Of a stretch of 5,201 nucleotides of DNA, positions 1 to 5,201 are shown in pieces. The number at the start of each line of letters is the position of its first letter. Within the stretch, counting starts at the first letter, position 1. The stretch is from Parafilimonas sp. (lineage in GTDB: Bacteria > Bacteroidota > Bacteroidia > Chitinophagales > Chitinophagaceae): contig JAICKT010000327.1 in the NCBI GenBank assembly GCA_025927795.1, forward strand, positions 1 through 5,201. The letters run 5' to 3'. A program made the position numbers and the translations under genes. The notes beneath the pieces were generated by a model. It saw only the letters and a list, made by a program, of their open reading frames with translations. It made no database searches and had not been told where the DNA came from.

Positions 1-42
1 AATCACTTACTGTTATTAAAGGTTTTAATGTTTAACAAATGA
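1..42 (+). CDS. 3' end of an upstream gene, probably pstC (phosphate permease)
   Basis: Only about a dozen codons are present, so the identity rests on context: pstC normally lies directly before pstA. Two readings are open. Frame 1 gives a hydrophobic tail ending LMFNK with TGA at 40-42, which overlaps the pstA ATG at 39-41 (ATGA, typical translational coupling). Frame 3 gives a tail ending IKGFNV with TAA at 33-35, three bases before pstA. I favour frame 1 because of the ATGA overlap, but both tails suit the end of a membrane permease. The sequence itself has no diagnostic motif. Confidence 0.35.
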   Translation, partial: NHLLLLKVLMFNK

Positions 43-887
43 TGAACCCAAGAATTACATACAGAAAAACAAAAAGCAATGCCTTTAAGGTTTTAATTTT
101 TGTGCTTGCGTTCATGATTACATTGCCACTCATTGCAATTATATTTTACATTTTTAAAGAAGGCGTTACAAATATTAACTGGCATTTTCTCACCAATGTT
201 CCAAAGCCTGTTGGTGAAATTGGCGGCGGTATTGCCAATGCACTTTTAGGAAGTTTACTTATTGTGTTTACAGCATCTGTAATTGCAGTGCCGATAGGAA
301 TTATGTGCGGTATTTATTTAAGCGAAAATCAAACAGGCAAGTTTTCTTACTGGAGCCGTTTGGCAGTTGATGTTTTGCAGGGAATTCCTTCAATTGTAAT
401 TGGTATTGTAATTTATTTCTGGCTGGTAAAACCAATCGGAACTTTCTCTGCAATTTCAGGAAGCGTTGCATTAAGTATAATGATGTTACCCATCATTATT
501 CGCTCGACAGAAGAAACATTAAAACTTTTGCCTGATAGTTTAAAAGAAGCAGGTCTTGCTTTGGGTTTGCCTTATCATCGTGTAATATTAAAAGTAATTG
601 TGCCTTGCGGCGTAAGCGGAATTTTATCAGGTGTAATGCTTTCTGTTGCAAGAATTGCAGGCGAAACCGCGCCGCTATTATTTACTGCATTTGGTAATCC
701 TTACTTAAGTGCAAATATTGGCAAGCCAATGCAAAGCCTTCCACTGCTGATTTTTAATTATGCAACCAGCCCGTATGAAGACTGGCACAACCTTGCATGG
801 GGTGCTTCACTTATTTTATTACTCTGGGTTTTACTATTGAACATTTTCACAAAGCTGTCAACAAGAAGATGGAACGTACAATTATAA
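39..887 (+). CDS. pstA: Phosphate ABC transporter, permease subunit PstA
   Basis: This is one of the two inner-membrane permeases of the PstSCAB high-affinity phosphate importer. It pairs with PstC to form the channel driven by PstB. The 282 residues fit the usual PstA length. Hydrophobic segments lie near residues 17-38, 65-91, 110-130, 137-154, 187-205 and 252-270, giving the six-helix binding-protein-dependent permease fold. The cytoplasmic EAA loop that docks on the ATPase is visible at 170-189 (EAGLALGLPYHRVILKVIVP). The family stretch VLQGIPSIVIGI at 112-123 and the AGETAPLLFTAF segment at 207-218 are characteristic of PstA. Two consecutive ATGs (39 and 42) can both start it; I keep the first because it overlaps the preceding stop. 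The 3' end overlaps pstB by 19 nt, so the two are almost certainly co-transcribed. Family assignment is firm; the exact start is not. Confidence 0.95.
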   Translation: MMNPRITYRKTKSNAFKVLIFVLAFMITLPLIAIIFYIFKEGVTNINWHFLTNVPKPVGEIGGGIANALLGSLLIVFTASVIAVPIGIMCGIYLSENQTGKFSYWSRLAVDVLQGIPSIVIGIVIYFWLVKPIGTFSAISGSVALSIMMLPIIIRSTEETLKLLPDSLKEAGLALGLPYHRVILKVIVPCGVSGILSGVMLSVARIAGETAPLLFTAFGNPYLSANIGKPMQSLPLLIFNYATSPYEDWHNLAWGASLILLLWVLLLNIFTKLSTRRWNVQL

Positions 888-1627
888 AAAGCGAAAACTT
901 TAATGCATACTTTGGCGAAAATCATGCGGTGAAGAATGTTACAATGGAAATTCCGCAGAACAACGTGGTGGCTGTGATGGGTCCATCGGGTTGCGGCAAA
1001 ACAACTTTTCTGCGTTGCATTAATCGTATGCATGAACTAATTCCTGGTGCTACAGCAGATGGAAAAATGATGTTGCACGAAGAAGATGTTTATGACATGC
1101 ATCCCATTTTCGTACGACTTAAAATTGGAATGGTTTTTCAACGTCCTAATCCTTTTCCAAATCTCAGTATTGCAGATAATGTAATTGCAGGTTATAAATT
1201 GAATGGTGGCAAAATGTCAAAGACAGATAAAGAACGCATCGTTGAACAATCATTAACCAAGGCTGCATTGTGGAATGAAGTAAAAGATTCGTTACATAAA
1301 AAAGGAACATTTCTTTCTGGTGGTCAGCAGCAGCGTTTATGTATTGCACGTGCCATTGCAATGGAGCCTGAAGTGTTGTTGCTTGATGAACCTACATCAG
1401 CGCTCGATCCGATTTCAACTTCAAGTATTGAAGAATTATTGCATGAACTGAAAAAATCATACACATTAATTATTGTTACACACAACATGCAGCAGGCGGC
1501 AAGAGTTAGTGATAAAACTGCATTTTTTTATTTGGGTGAATTAGTTGAGTATGATGAAACAAAACAAATGTTTACTAATCCAACAGATAAACGTACACAG
1601 AATTATATAACGGGAAGGTTTAGTTAA
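869..1627 (+). CDS. pstB: Phosphate ABC transporter, ATP-binding subunit PstB
   Basis: This is the cytoplasmic ATPase that powers phosphate import through PstC/PstA. The 252-residue product carries all ABC motifs in order: Walker A GPSGCGKTT at 38-46, Q-loop in GMVFQRPNPFP (Q91), signature LSGGQQQR at 149-156, Walker B plus catalytic Glu in LLLDEPTSALDP (E174), D-loop SALD, and H-loop His205 in VTHNM. The VFQRPNPFP and INRMHELIPG stretches and the terminal YITGRF are typical of PstB rather than other ABC ATPases. The open frame extends upstream to an ATG at 797, but those 24 codons are an out-of-frame reading of the pstA 3' end. The ATG at 869, with MERTIIKSENFNAYFG matching a normal PstB N-terminus, is the right start. 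It overlaps pstA by 19 nt. After Q91 the reading NVIAGYKLNG is a branch variant of the commoner NVAYG form. Confidence 0.96.
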   Translation: MERTIIKSENFNAYFGENHAVKNVTMEIPQNNVVAVMGPSGCGKTTFLRCINRMHELIPGATADGKMMLHEEDVYDMHPIFVRLKIGMVFQRPNPFPNLSIADNVIAGYKLNGGKMSKTDKERIVEQSLTKAALWNEVKDSLHKKGTFLSGGQQQRLCIARAIAMEPEVLLLDEPTSALDPISTSSIEELLHELKKSYTLIIVTHNMQQAARVSDKTAFFYLGELVEYDETKQMFTNPTDKRTQNYITGRFS

Positions 1628-1835
1628 ATGAATTCACATCAAGGAACTTATTATTTAACATGAGAATTTTGTGAAAAGATTCAGAAAAAATATAGCCACT
1701 CAGCACATTATTTCGACGATAGGAGAAATCTCTTTAATTAAGTCAACCTTAAATTCAGGAGATGTCTCGTTGCCTCGACATGACGTACAGAGCGGATTAT
1801 TATTTTTTATCATTTCATAAAGCAAGAAATATTAT
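1628..1835 (+). other. 208-nt pstB-phoU spacer containing a palindromic repeat
   Basis: The spacer separates two genes that are commonly close together. It contains one copy of the two-armed palindromic element described separately (1706-1785). An 11-codon ORF starting immediately at the pstB stop (1628) is too short to credit. I found no convincing Bacteroidota -33/-7 promoter (TTTG / TAnnTTTG) and no intrinsic terminator with a T-run, so phoU is most simply transcribed by read-through from pstB. Confidence 0.6.
1706..1785 (+). repeat. Intergenic palindromic repeat, copy 1 (80 bp)
   Basis: The element has two arms. The left arm holds the core GAGAAATCTC (1723-1732) and the right arm the core GAGATGTCTC (1759-1768), separated by 26 nt. 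The cores pair over ten positions with a single A-G mismatch. Outside them, TTTCGA (1711-1716) partly pairs with TCGACATGACG (1775-1785), so the whole can fold as a long interrupted hairpin. The outer left end reads CATTAT where copy 2 has CGTCAT, so it is slightly decayed. Palindromes with these cores recur between genes in many Bacteroidota genomes (recollection of the phylum, not a search). The copy would be transcribed within the pst-phoU message. Confidence 0.8.
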
Positions 1836-2498
1836 ATGACACAGTTAGAAACAGAACTTCAGCAATTAAAAAATGAAGTAAAAAATATGTGGGGTATGGT
1901 GCGTGCACAACTGCTGAAAGCCTTGTCGGCATTATTAAATTTCGACCGCGACCTTGCACGCGAAGTAGTGGTGATGGAAAAAAGAGTGAACGCAACTGAA
2001 CTAAAAATCGACCGTGATTGCGAAAATATTTTTGCTTTATACAGTCCTGTTGCAATTGATTTACGTTTTCTGCTCGCCGTTTTAAAAATCAATACAAACC
2101 TCGAAAGAATTGGGGATATTGCTGAGGGAATTGCAAAACATGTGCTGAGTGTAAATACAGCTTTTAAAGAAGATTTACTGGAGGCAACAAAAGTGATTGA
2201 AATGTATCGTGAATCAATTGCGATGCTGGAAGATACACTCACTGCTTTTGAAAATGAAGACACCATTTTAGCAAGAAGTGTTTTTGAGAAAGATGAATTT
2301 TTAGATAGTATAAACCTGCAGGCAAACGAATTGATAGAAGCTTATTTAAAAGATAATCCCGGAGAAATAGACCAGGCACTGTATTCATTATCGATTATCA
2401 GGAAATTAGAACGCGTAGGAGACCAGTCAAAAAATATTGCGGAAGAAATAATTTTTTATATCGAAGCGAAAGTTTTAAAACACATTAATAAAGTATAA
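1836..2498 (+). CDS. phoU: Phosphate signalling/transport regulator PhoU
   Basis: PhoU is a peripheral cytoplasmic protein that links the activity of the PstSCAB transporter to the phosphate-sensing histidine kinase, keeping the Pho regulon off when phosphate is plentiful. The 220 residues match the usual length and show the internal duplication of two three-helix bundles. Each repeat carries the metal-binding E/DxxxD signature: NTNLERIGDIAEGIAKH around 86-102 (E90, D94) and KLERVGDQSKNIAEEI around 190-205 (E192, D196). The segment IDRDCENIFALYSPVAIDLR at 58-77 is the classic first-repeat core. The start at ATG 1836 gives a typical N-terminus with no extension. Position after pstB fits the role. 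It is the last gene of the unit; a strong terminator follows about 100 nt downstream. Confidence 0.95.
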   Translation: MTQLETELQQLKNEVKNMWGMVRAQLLKALSALLNFDRDLAREVVVMEKRVNATELKIDRDCENIFALYSPVAIDLRFLLAVLKINTNLERIGDIAEGIAKHVLSVNTAFKEDLLEATKVIEMYRESIAMLEDTLTAFENEDTILARSVFEKDEFLDSINLQANELIEAYLKDNPGEIDQALYSLSIIRKLERVGDQSKNIAEEIIFYIEAKVLKHINKV

Positions 2499-2594
2499 GA
2501 ATTAATAAACAGGTAACACAGAAATCATCATCCGTTCACATTACAAATTCAACTTTACACCCGGGTTCATAGCATTAAGTTAGAGATTCTATGC

Positions 2595-2621
2595 AGCCTT
2601 GCTTTCCAGCAGGGCTTTTTT
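2595..2621 (+). terminator. Rho-independent terminator after phoU
   Basis: A 9-bp stem (2595-2603 AGCCTTGCT with 2608-2616 AGCAGGGCT, one G-U wobble) closes a TTCC tetraloop and runs directly into six T residues (2616-2621, the first shared with the stem). It is oriented for the phoU transcript. The opposite-strand reading lacks a T-tract, so it does not obviously terminate the converging FGE-like gene, whose stop codon lies 26 nt beyond it. Confidence 0.9.
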
Positions 2622-2646
2622 ATTTATCATCAATTATTCTTTGATA

Positions 2647-3741
2647 TTATTTCACACAACGAAAACCAAGATTATCTCCTGCACTGTTCGTTTCACCTTT
2701 ACCACGGCTGCCTGCCCGATAACGAATGCAATATTGATCGCTGCAAATAAATGAACCCCCACGCTGCACATGCTTTACAGCGCCGGGTTCATCGGGATCG
2801 TAACTATCTTCAGGTCCTTGCGGATTTGTTGAAGGGCTTTGCTTGTAATAATCGGGACGATAAAAATCATTGCACCATTCCCATACATTTCCTTCCATAT
2901 CATACAAACCAAAAGCATTTGGCGGAAAACTTTTTACAGGCGCTGTGTTTGCATAACCATCTTCTTTTAAATTGTTGTATGGAAAATCTCCCTGGAAAAT
3001 ATTTGCAACAAATTTTTCATTCGGCTTTAAATCATTGCCCCAATAAAATTTATCAAAATGTTTACCTGCACGTGCAGCATATTCCCACTCCGCTTCGGTT
3101 GGTAATCGCTTGCCCGCCCATTTTGCGTAAGCCAGCGCATCAGTATAACAAATTTGTACAACAGGATAATTTTCTTTACCAATAATATTTGATTGCGGAC
3201 CTTGCGGATGTTGCCAGTTTGCACCTGCAACATATTTCCACCATTGCATAGGATTATTTAATGACACTTTATTACTCGGAGGTGAAAAAACAGCAGAGCC
3301 AGGAACTAAAGCATTCGCAGGAATGTTAGGATAATCTTTTGGATCTAATTGTTGTTCGGCAACTGTTTTATAACCGGTTGCTTTTACAAATGCTGCAAAC
3401 TGTGCGTTAGTTACTTCATGCACATCCATATAAAAACTGTTCACCGTTACTTTATGAACAGGCTTCGAATCAGGAAAATCATTCGAACCCATTTCAAAAC
3501 TGCCACCTTTAATTAATACCATGTTTGCTGTTGATGCGCTATTATCTGCAGAAACATTTTGAGAAGTTGCTTTAATCATTACAGCGCGTGAAAGTGTTTT
3601 ACATACTGCGCAGGTTTGTTTTTTTGTATCAACAATTGAAGTTGAATTATTAGTTTTTGTGTTGCCATTATTACAACTGTATAAAATCACTAAAAGAAAA
3701 AAAACGATTTTATGATTTTGGATTGTCTTAAAGCTTCGCAT
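2647..3741 (-). CDS. Lipoprotein of the formylglycine-generating enzyme (FGE/SUMF1) family
   Basis: The family includes copper enzymes that use O2 to oxidise a Cys in sulfatases to the catalytic formylglycine, but many bacterial members have other or unknown roles. The 364-residue product starts with a hydrophobic segment ending LYSC, a lipoprotein signal with Cys23 followed by NN. A Thr/Asn/Ser-rich linker contains CAVC (Cys44, Cys47). The FGE-sulfatase domain fills about 73-364: MVLIKGGSFEMGS, HEVTNAQFAAFV, RLPTEAEWEYAARAG, FGLYDMEGNVWEWCNDFY, RGGSFICSDQYC and the terminal NLGFRC. Cys333 and Cys338 (C-x4-C) align with the catalytic pair Cys336/Cys341 of human FGE, so catalysis is plausible. 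I chose ATG at 3741; an in-frame TTG at 3753 would add four residues. It converges on phoU. No sulfatase gene is visible here, so the substrate is unknown. Confidence 0.9.
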   Translation of the reverse strand: MRSFKTIQNHKIVFFLLVILYSCNNGNTKTNNSTSIVDTKKQTCAVCKTLSRAVMIKATSQNVSADNSASTANMVLIKGGSFEMGSNDFPDSKPVHKVTVNSFYMDVHEVTNAQFAAFVKATGYKTVAEQQLDPKDYPNIPANALVPGSAVFSPPSNKVSLNNPMQWWKYVAGANWQHPQGPQSNIIGKENYPVVQICYTDALAYAKWAGKRLPTEAEWEYAARAGKHFDKFYWGNDLKPNEKFVANIFQGDFPYNNLKEDGYANTAPVKSFPPNAFGLYDMEGNVWEWCNDFYRPDYYKQSPSTNPQGPEDSYDPDEPGAVKHVQRGGSFICSDQYCIRYRAGSRGKGETNSAGDNLGFRCVK

Positions 3742-3929
3742 TAAAAATTTCAAAAGGCATATAAAGATAATTAATCCAGAAGGTAATTTAAGTGATAGCC
3801 ATTTTTATTGTTTTATTATTAAGATTAACATCTAATAAAATCCATCCTATATTTAAATGACTATGTTTATTTATAATTATTTTATAGAAATTGATGAATC
3901 AGGAATTTTGTTGCTCATAAAATTTTTTT
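3742..3929. other. AT-rich divergent intergenic region
   Basis: This spacer lies between the start of the FGE-like gene (leftward) and the small GTG ORF (rightward). It is very AT-rich. The only structure I see is an inverted repeat, TTTTATTA (3811-3818) and TAATAAAA (3833-3840), with a 14-nt spacer. At this base composition it may be chance. It should contain the FGE gene promoter, but I cannot identify a convincing Bacteroidota -33/-7 pair on the minus strand. Confidence 0.5.
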
Positions 3930-4103
3930 GTGAAACTTCTTACTGTTAATTTAAAAGCGTCTTTAAGATTTTTTATAATCGCTATTGTTATAAGTTGTTC
4001 GCTTAAATCCGCCGCACAAAATTTTATTGATAGTTCTAAAATAAAAGATACAACTTACAATCGTTTATTGATTACAAGTTTTTTTAAACCCAGGCAAGTG
4101 TAA
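3930..4103 (+). CDS. Small ORF with signal peptide, possible gene remnant
   Basis: This 57-codon ORF starts with GTG and reads MKLLTVNLKASLRF..., with a basic N-region, a hydrophobic core (FFIIAIVIS, residues 14-22) and two possible processing sites. One is a lipobox-like VISC (Cys23); the other is a signal peptidase I site at SAAQ-N (after Gln30), a common ending of exported Bacteroidota proteins. Only about 27 residues follow before TAA, and they resemble nothing I recognise. It could be a genuine small exported peptide, or the 5' stub of a longer secreted-protein gene whose remainder was deleted. The second view is favoured by the broken ORF just downstream. There is no ATG start, no recognisable ribosome binding site and no clear promoter. 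Confidence 0.4.
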   Translation: MKLLTVNLKASLRFFIIAIVISCSLKSAAQNFIDSSKIKDTTYNRLLITSFFKPRQV

Positions 4104-4116
4104 AATATATTTATCA

Positions 4117-4545
4117 ATGTACATTAAACAAAAATGCAACGGCGATGAACACATGCAACAATTTATTGAACCAAACCGATTGCCCATTTTTATTTGGGAA
4201 TATGATTCGCCACATATTTTTTATGGCTTTTCAGATTTAGGTAACGGAATAAAAATTGCACCACATCATGAAGGGCAACCGATACATCCTGATTCACTTT
4301 CTGCAGCAGATTGGCCACAGGCTAAGTACACAACAGTAAGTTTAACGATGGATGAATTATTAAATGAACGCGGCCGTGAGTTTGCTGATGAAATGCTTAG
4401 AAGAGAAGATTTAATTTGCTTTGGTAAATTTGAAAATGCATGGTGGGATAAAGAACAGGATGCAGATAAGCATTATGAATTATTTCCTATTCTGCAAACA
4501 GTGTTAACTTCAAACCCTGCATTAAAGCAAAATCCGGGATACTAA
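4117..4545 (+). pseudogene. In-frame chimera: SolA-type oxidase fragment joined to SusD/RagB C-terminus
   Basis: The 142-residue ORF contains two unrelated truncated pieces. Residues ~18-60 (4168-4296), with PNRLPIFIWEYD, IFYGFSDLGNGIKIAPHHEG and HPDSL, match an internal stretch of the monomeric sarcosine / N-methyltryptophan oxidase family. The FAD-binding N-terminus and the later covalent-flavin Cys region are both absent. Residues ~68-142 (4318-4542), with SLTMDELLNERGREF, RREDLICFGKFENAWWDK, ELFPILQTVL and terminal LKQNPGY, are the end of a SusD/RagB outer-membrane nutrient-binding lipoprotein; the rest of that protein, its lipoprotein signal and its SusC partner are missing. The join lies at about 4297-4317. 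Starts at ATG 4117 or 4153 are both possible, and there is no signal peptide. Neither half could carry out its family's function, so I call it a decayed fusion, though the frame is intact over both. Confidence 0.75.
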
Positions 4546-4595
4546 ATATGTGCATTATGCCATTAAGTTGCATGCTAATTATGATGCTGTCCGGG

Positions 4596-4676
4596 CGTCA
4601 TTTCTTCGGCGAAGGAGAAATCTCTTGATGAGAAACTGTTTTAAATTTAGGAGATGTCTCGTATCTCGACATGACG
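4596..4676 (+). repeat. Intergenic palindromic repeat, copy 2 (81 bp)
   Basis: This copy has the same architecture and orientation as the one at 1706-1785. The outer left end CGTCAT (4596-4601) pairs perfectly with ATGACG (4671-4676). The inner core GAGAAATCTC (4615-4624) pairs with GAGATGTCTC (4651-4660), with one A-G mismatch. The inter-core spacer is again 26 nt and ends in a similar TTTAG / TTCAG. It lies 50 nt after the stop of the chimeric ORF. An open frame that runs across it (4550-4753) codes for nothing recognisable and is not annotated. Confidence 0.82.
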
Positions 4677-4731
4677 GTCGCAGAGTAAACATTTTTTTAA
4701 TCAGTTTAATAAGTAATAAAAAACAAAGCAA

Positions 4732-4769
4732 ATGCAATATTGTAATAAACTAATTGAGCAATATTGCAT
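4732..4769. promoter_or_regulatory. Perfect 11-bp inverted repeat upstream of the dehydrogenase gene (candidate operator)
   Basis: ATGCAATATTG (4732-4742) and its exact reverse complement CAATATTGCAT (4759-4769) flank a 16-nt AT-rich spacer. Each arm also contains the self-palindrome CAATATTG, so the unit reads equally as two direct copies of a small dyad 27 bp apart, or as one stem with a 16-nt loop. It ends 23 nt before the ATG at 4793. The layout would suit two dimer sites of a transcription regulator, or an mRNA leader hairpin. No T-run follows, so it is not an intrinsic terminator. The function is inference. Confidence 0.5.
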
Positions 4770-4792
4770 AACCAATAATCAACAATTTAATA

Positions 4793-5201
4793 ATGAATAA
4801 AATCTCAGCATTAAAAATTACATCAGCATTTTTAATAATTGCGCTGATATACATCGCATGTAAAAACAACAAAGAAGAAACAGATTATAGCAAATGGGAA
4901 AAAGCACATGGAAATTCAAACGGGAATAAATATTCATCATTAACACAAATTGATACCAGCAATGTTACGCAGTTACAAATTGCATGGGAATTTCATACAG
5001 GCGATGATGATACCGCAGCACATTCGCAAATTCAATGCAATCCAATTATTGTTGATGGTGTAATGTATTGTACATCGCCTATGCTGAAAGTATTTGCCAT
5101 TGATGCAGCAACAGGAAAACAAAAATGGGTGTACTCGCCGTACGATACCATCACTGAAAATAAACTTGGTCATTTTAATTTAAATAACAATCGTGGTGTA
5201 A
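4793..5201 (+). CDS. PQQ-dependent (quinoprotein) dehydrogenase, lipoprotein, 5' part only
   Basis: The first 136 codons are present and the gene runs off the window. The family oxidises sugars or alcohols in the periplasm using pyrroloquinoline quinone in an eight-bladed propeller. Residues 1-23 form a lipoprotein-type signal (hydrophobic 12-22, then Cys23 followed by the charged KNNKEE). The sequence W35-x4-GNSNGNKYSSLTQIDTSNV and LQIAWEFHTGD is the classic propeller entry of membrane-bound glucose-dehydrogenase-type quinoproteins. QCNPIIVDGVMYCTSP, then FAIDAATGKQKW (101-112), gives the AxDxxTGKxxW tryptophan-docking motif of the first blade. NNNRGV at the edge fits the conserved Arg region. 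The lipobox is slightly unusual, with Tyr at -3 (YIAC). The substrate cannot be decided from this part, and catalytic and Ca-binding residues lie beyond the window. The start is the only ATG placed correctly before the signal. Confidence 0.88.
   Translation, partial: MNKISALKITSAFLIIALIYIACKNNKEETDYSKWEKAHGNSNGNKYSSLTQIDTSNVTQLQIAWEFHTGDDDTAAHSQIQCNPIIVDGVMYCTSPMLKVFAIDAATGKQKWVYSPYDTITENKLGHFNLNNNRGV

Noticed and set aside
797..868. Upstream extension of pstB to the ATG at 797
   Set aside because: These codons read pstA in another frame and do not belong to a PstB N-terminus. The ATG at 869 gives a normal one.
1628..1663. 11-codon ORF abutting the pstB stop
   Set aside because: It is too short and has no recognisable property. 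The junction ATG is likely accidental.
1786..1835. Separate promoter for phoU
   Set aside because: The stretch is AT-rich, but I could not find a TTTG / TAnnTTTG pair at the right spacing, so I do not claim one.
1859..2266. Long minus-strand open frame inside phoU
   Set aside because: It is the antisense shadow of phoU. Its Ser-rich product is a reading artefact, and the phoU frame has clear family motifs.
3811..3840. 8-bp inverted repeat TTTTATTA / TAATAAAA
   Set aside because: It is composed only of A and T in a very AT-rich spacer, with no T-run in terminator position, so chance is a sufficient explanation.
4117..4170. MYIK...DEH at the start of the chimera resembles the MYTKTxDEHF stretch near the C-terminus of sarcosine oxidase, which would imply a permuted order
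   Set aside because: The match is a handful of residues with a gap and lacks the covalent-flavin Cys context, so it is most likely chance.
4550..4753. 67-codon open frame on the + strand after the chimeric ORF
   Set aside because: It runs straight through the palindromic repeat and its product is basic and unlike any protein. The repeat explains the sequence better.
1..5201. CRISPR array, tRNA/rRNA, riboswitch or defence-system signature
   Set aside because: I found no repeat-spacer periodicity, no cloverleaf or rRNA segments and no defence-type domains by eye on either strand.

Overview
The window looks like a low-GC member of the Bacteroidota, probably close to the Chitinophagaceae. The evidence is the AT-rich coding style, spacers without strong Shine-Dalgarno sequences, lipoprotein signals typical of the phylum, a SusD/RagB-type C-terminus, and two copies of a GGAGAAATCTC / GAGATGTCTC intergenic palindrome of a kind I recognise as common in this phylum. 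The lineage is inferred from sequence style, not from a database match.

Layout. Positions 1-2498 (+ strand) hold the distal part of a high-affinity phosphate uptake operon. It runs from the last codons of an upstream gene (probably pstC) through pstA, pstB (overlapping pstA by 19 nt) and, after a 208-nt gap carrying one copy of the palindromic repeat, phoU. A clear intrinsic terminator at 2595-2621 closes this unit. On the opposite strand, 2647-3741 encodes a predicted lipoprotein of the formylglycine-generating enzyme (FGE/SUMF1) family that retains both catalytic cysteines.

From about 3742 to 4545 the DNA looks like a scrap zone. An AT-rich divergent spacer is followed by a 57-codon GTG-started ORF that is little more than a signal peptide. 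Next comes a 142-codon ORF made of two unrelated, truncated protein pieces joined in frame: a short internal segment of a sarcosine/N-methyltryptophan oxidase (SolA-type flavoprotein), then the extreme C-terminus of a SusD/RagB outer-membrane nutrient-binding lipoprotein. A second copy of the palindromic repeat follows. A perfect 11-bp inverted repeat with a 16-nt spacer then sits 23 nt upstream of a PQQ-type quinoprotein dehydrogenase lipoprotein that runs off the end of the window.

PstA, PstB and PhoU work together: PstA (with PstC and PstS, outside the window) and the PstB ATPase import phosphate, and PhoU couples transporter state to phosphate signalling. The FGE-like lipoprotein and the quinoprotein dehydrogenase are separate envelope functions with no evident operon link to pst. 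I see no clear new multi-gene system. The most unusual object is the in-frame SolA-SusD chimera, with the palindrome pair and the inverted repeat upstream of the dehydrogenase as secondary points.
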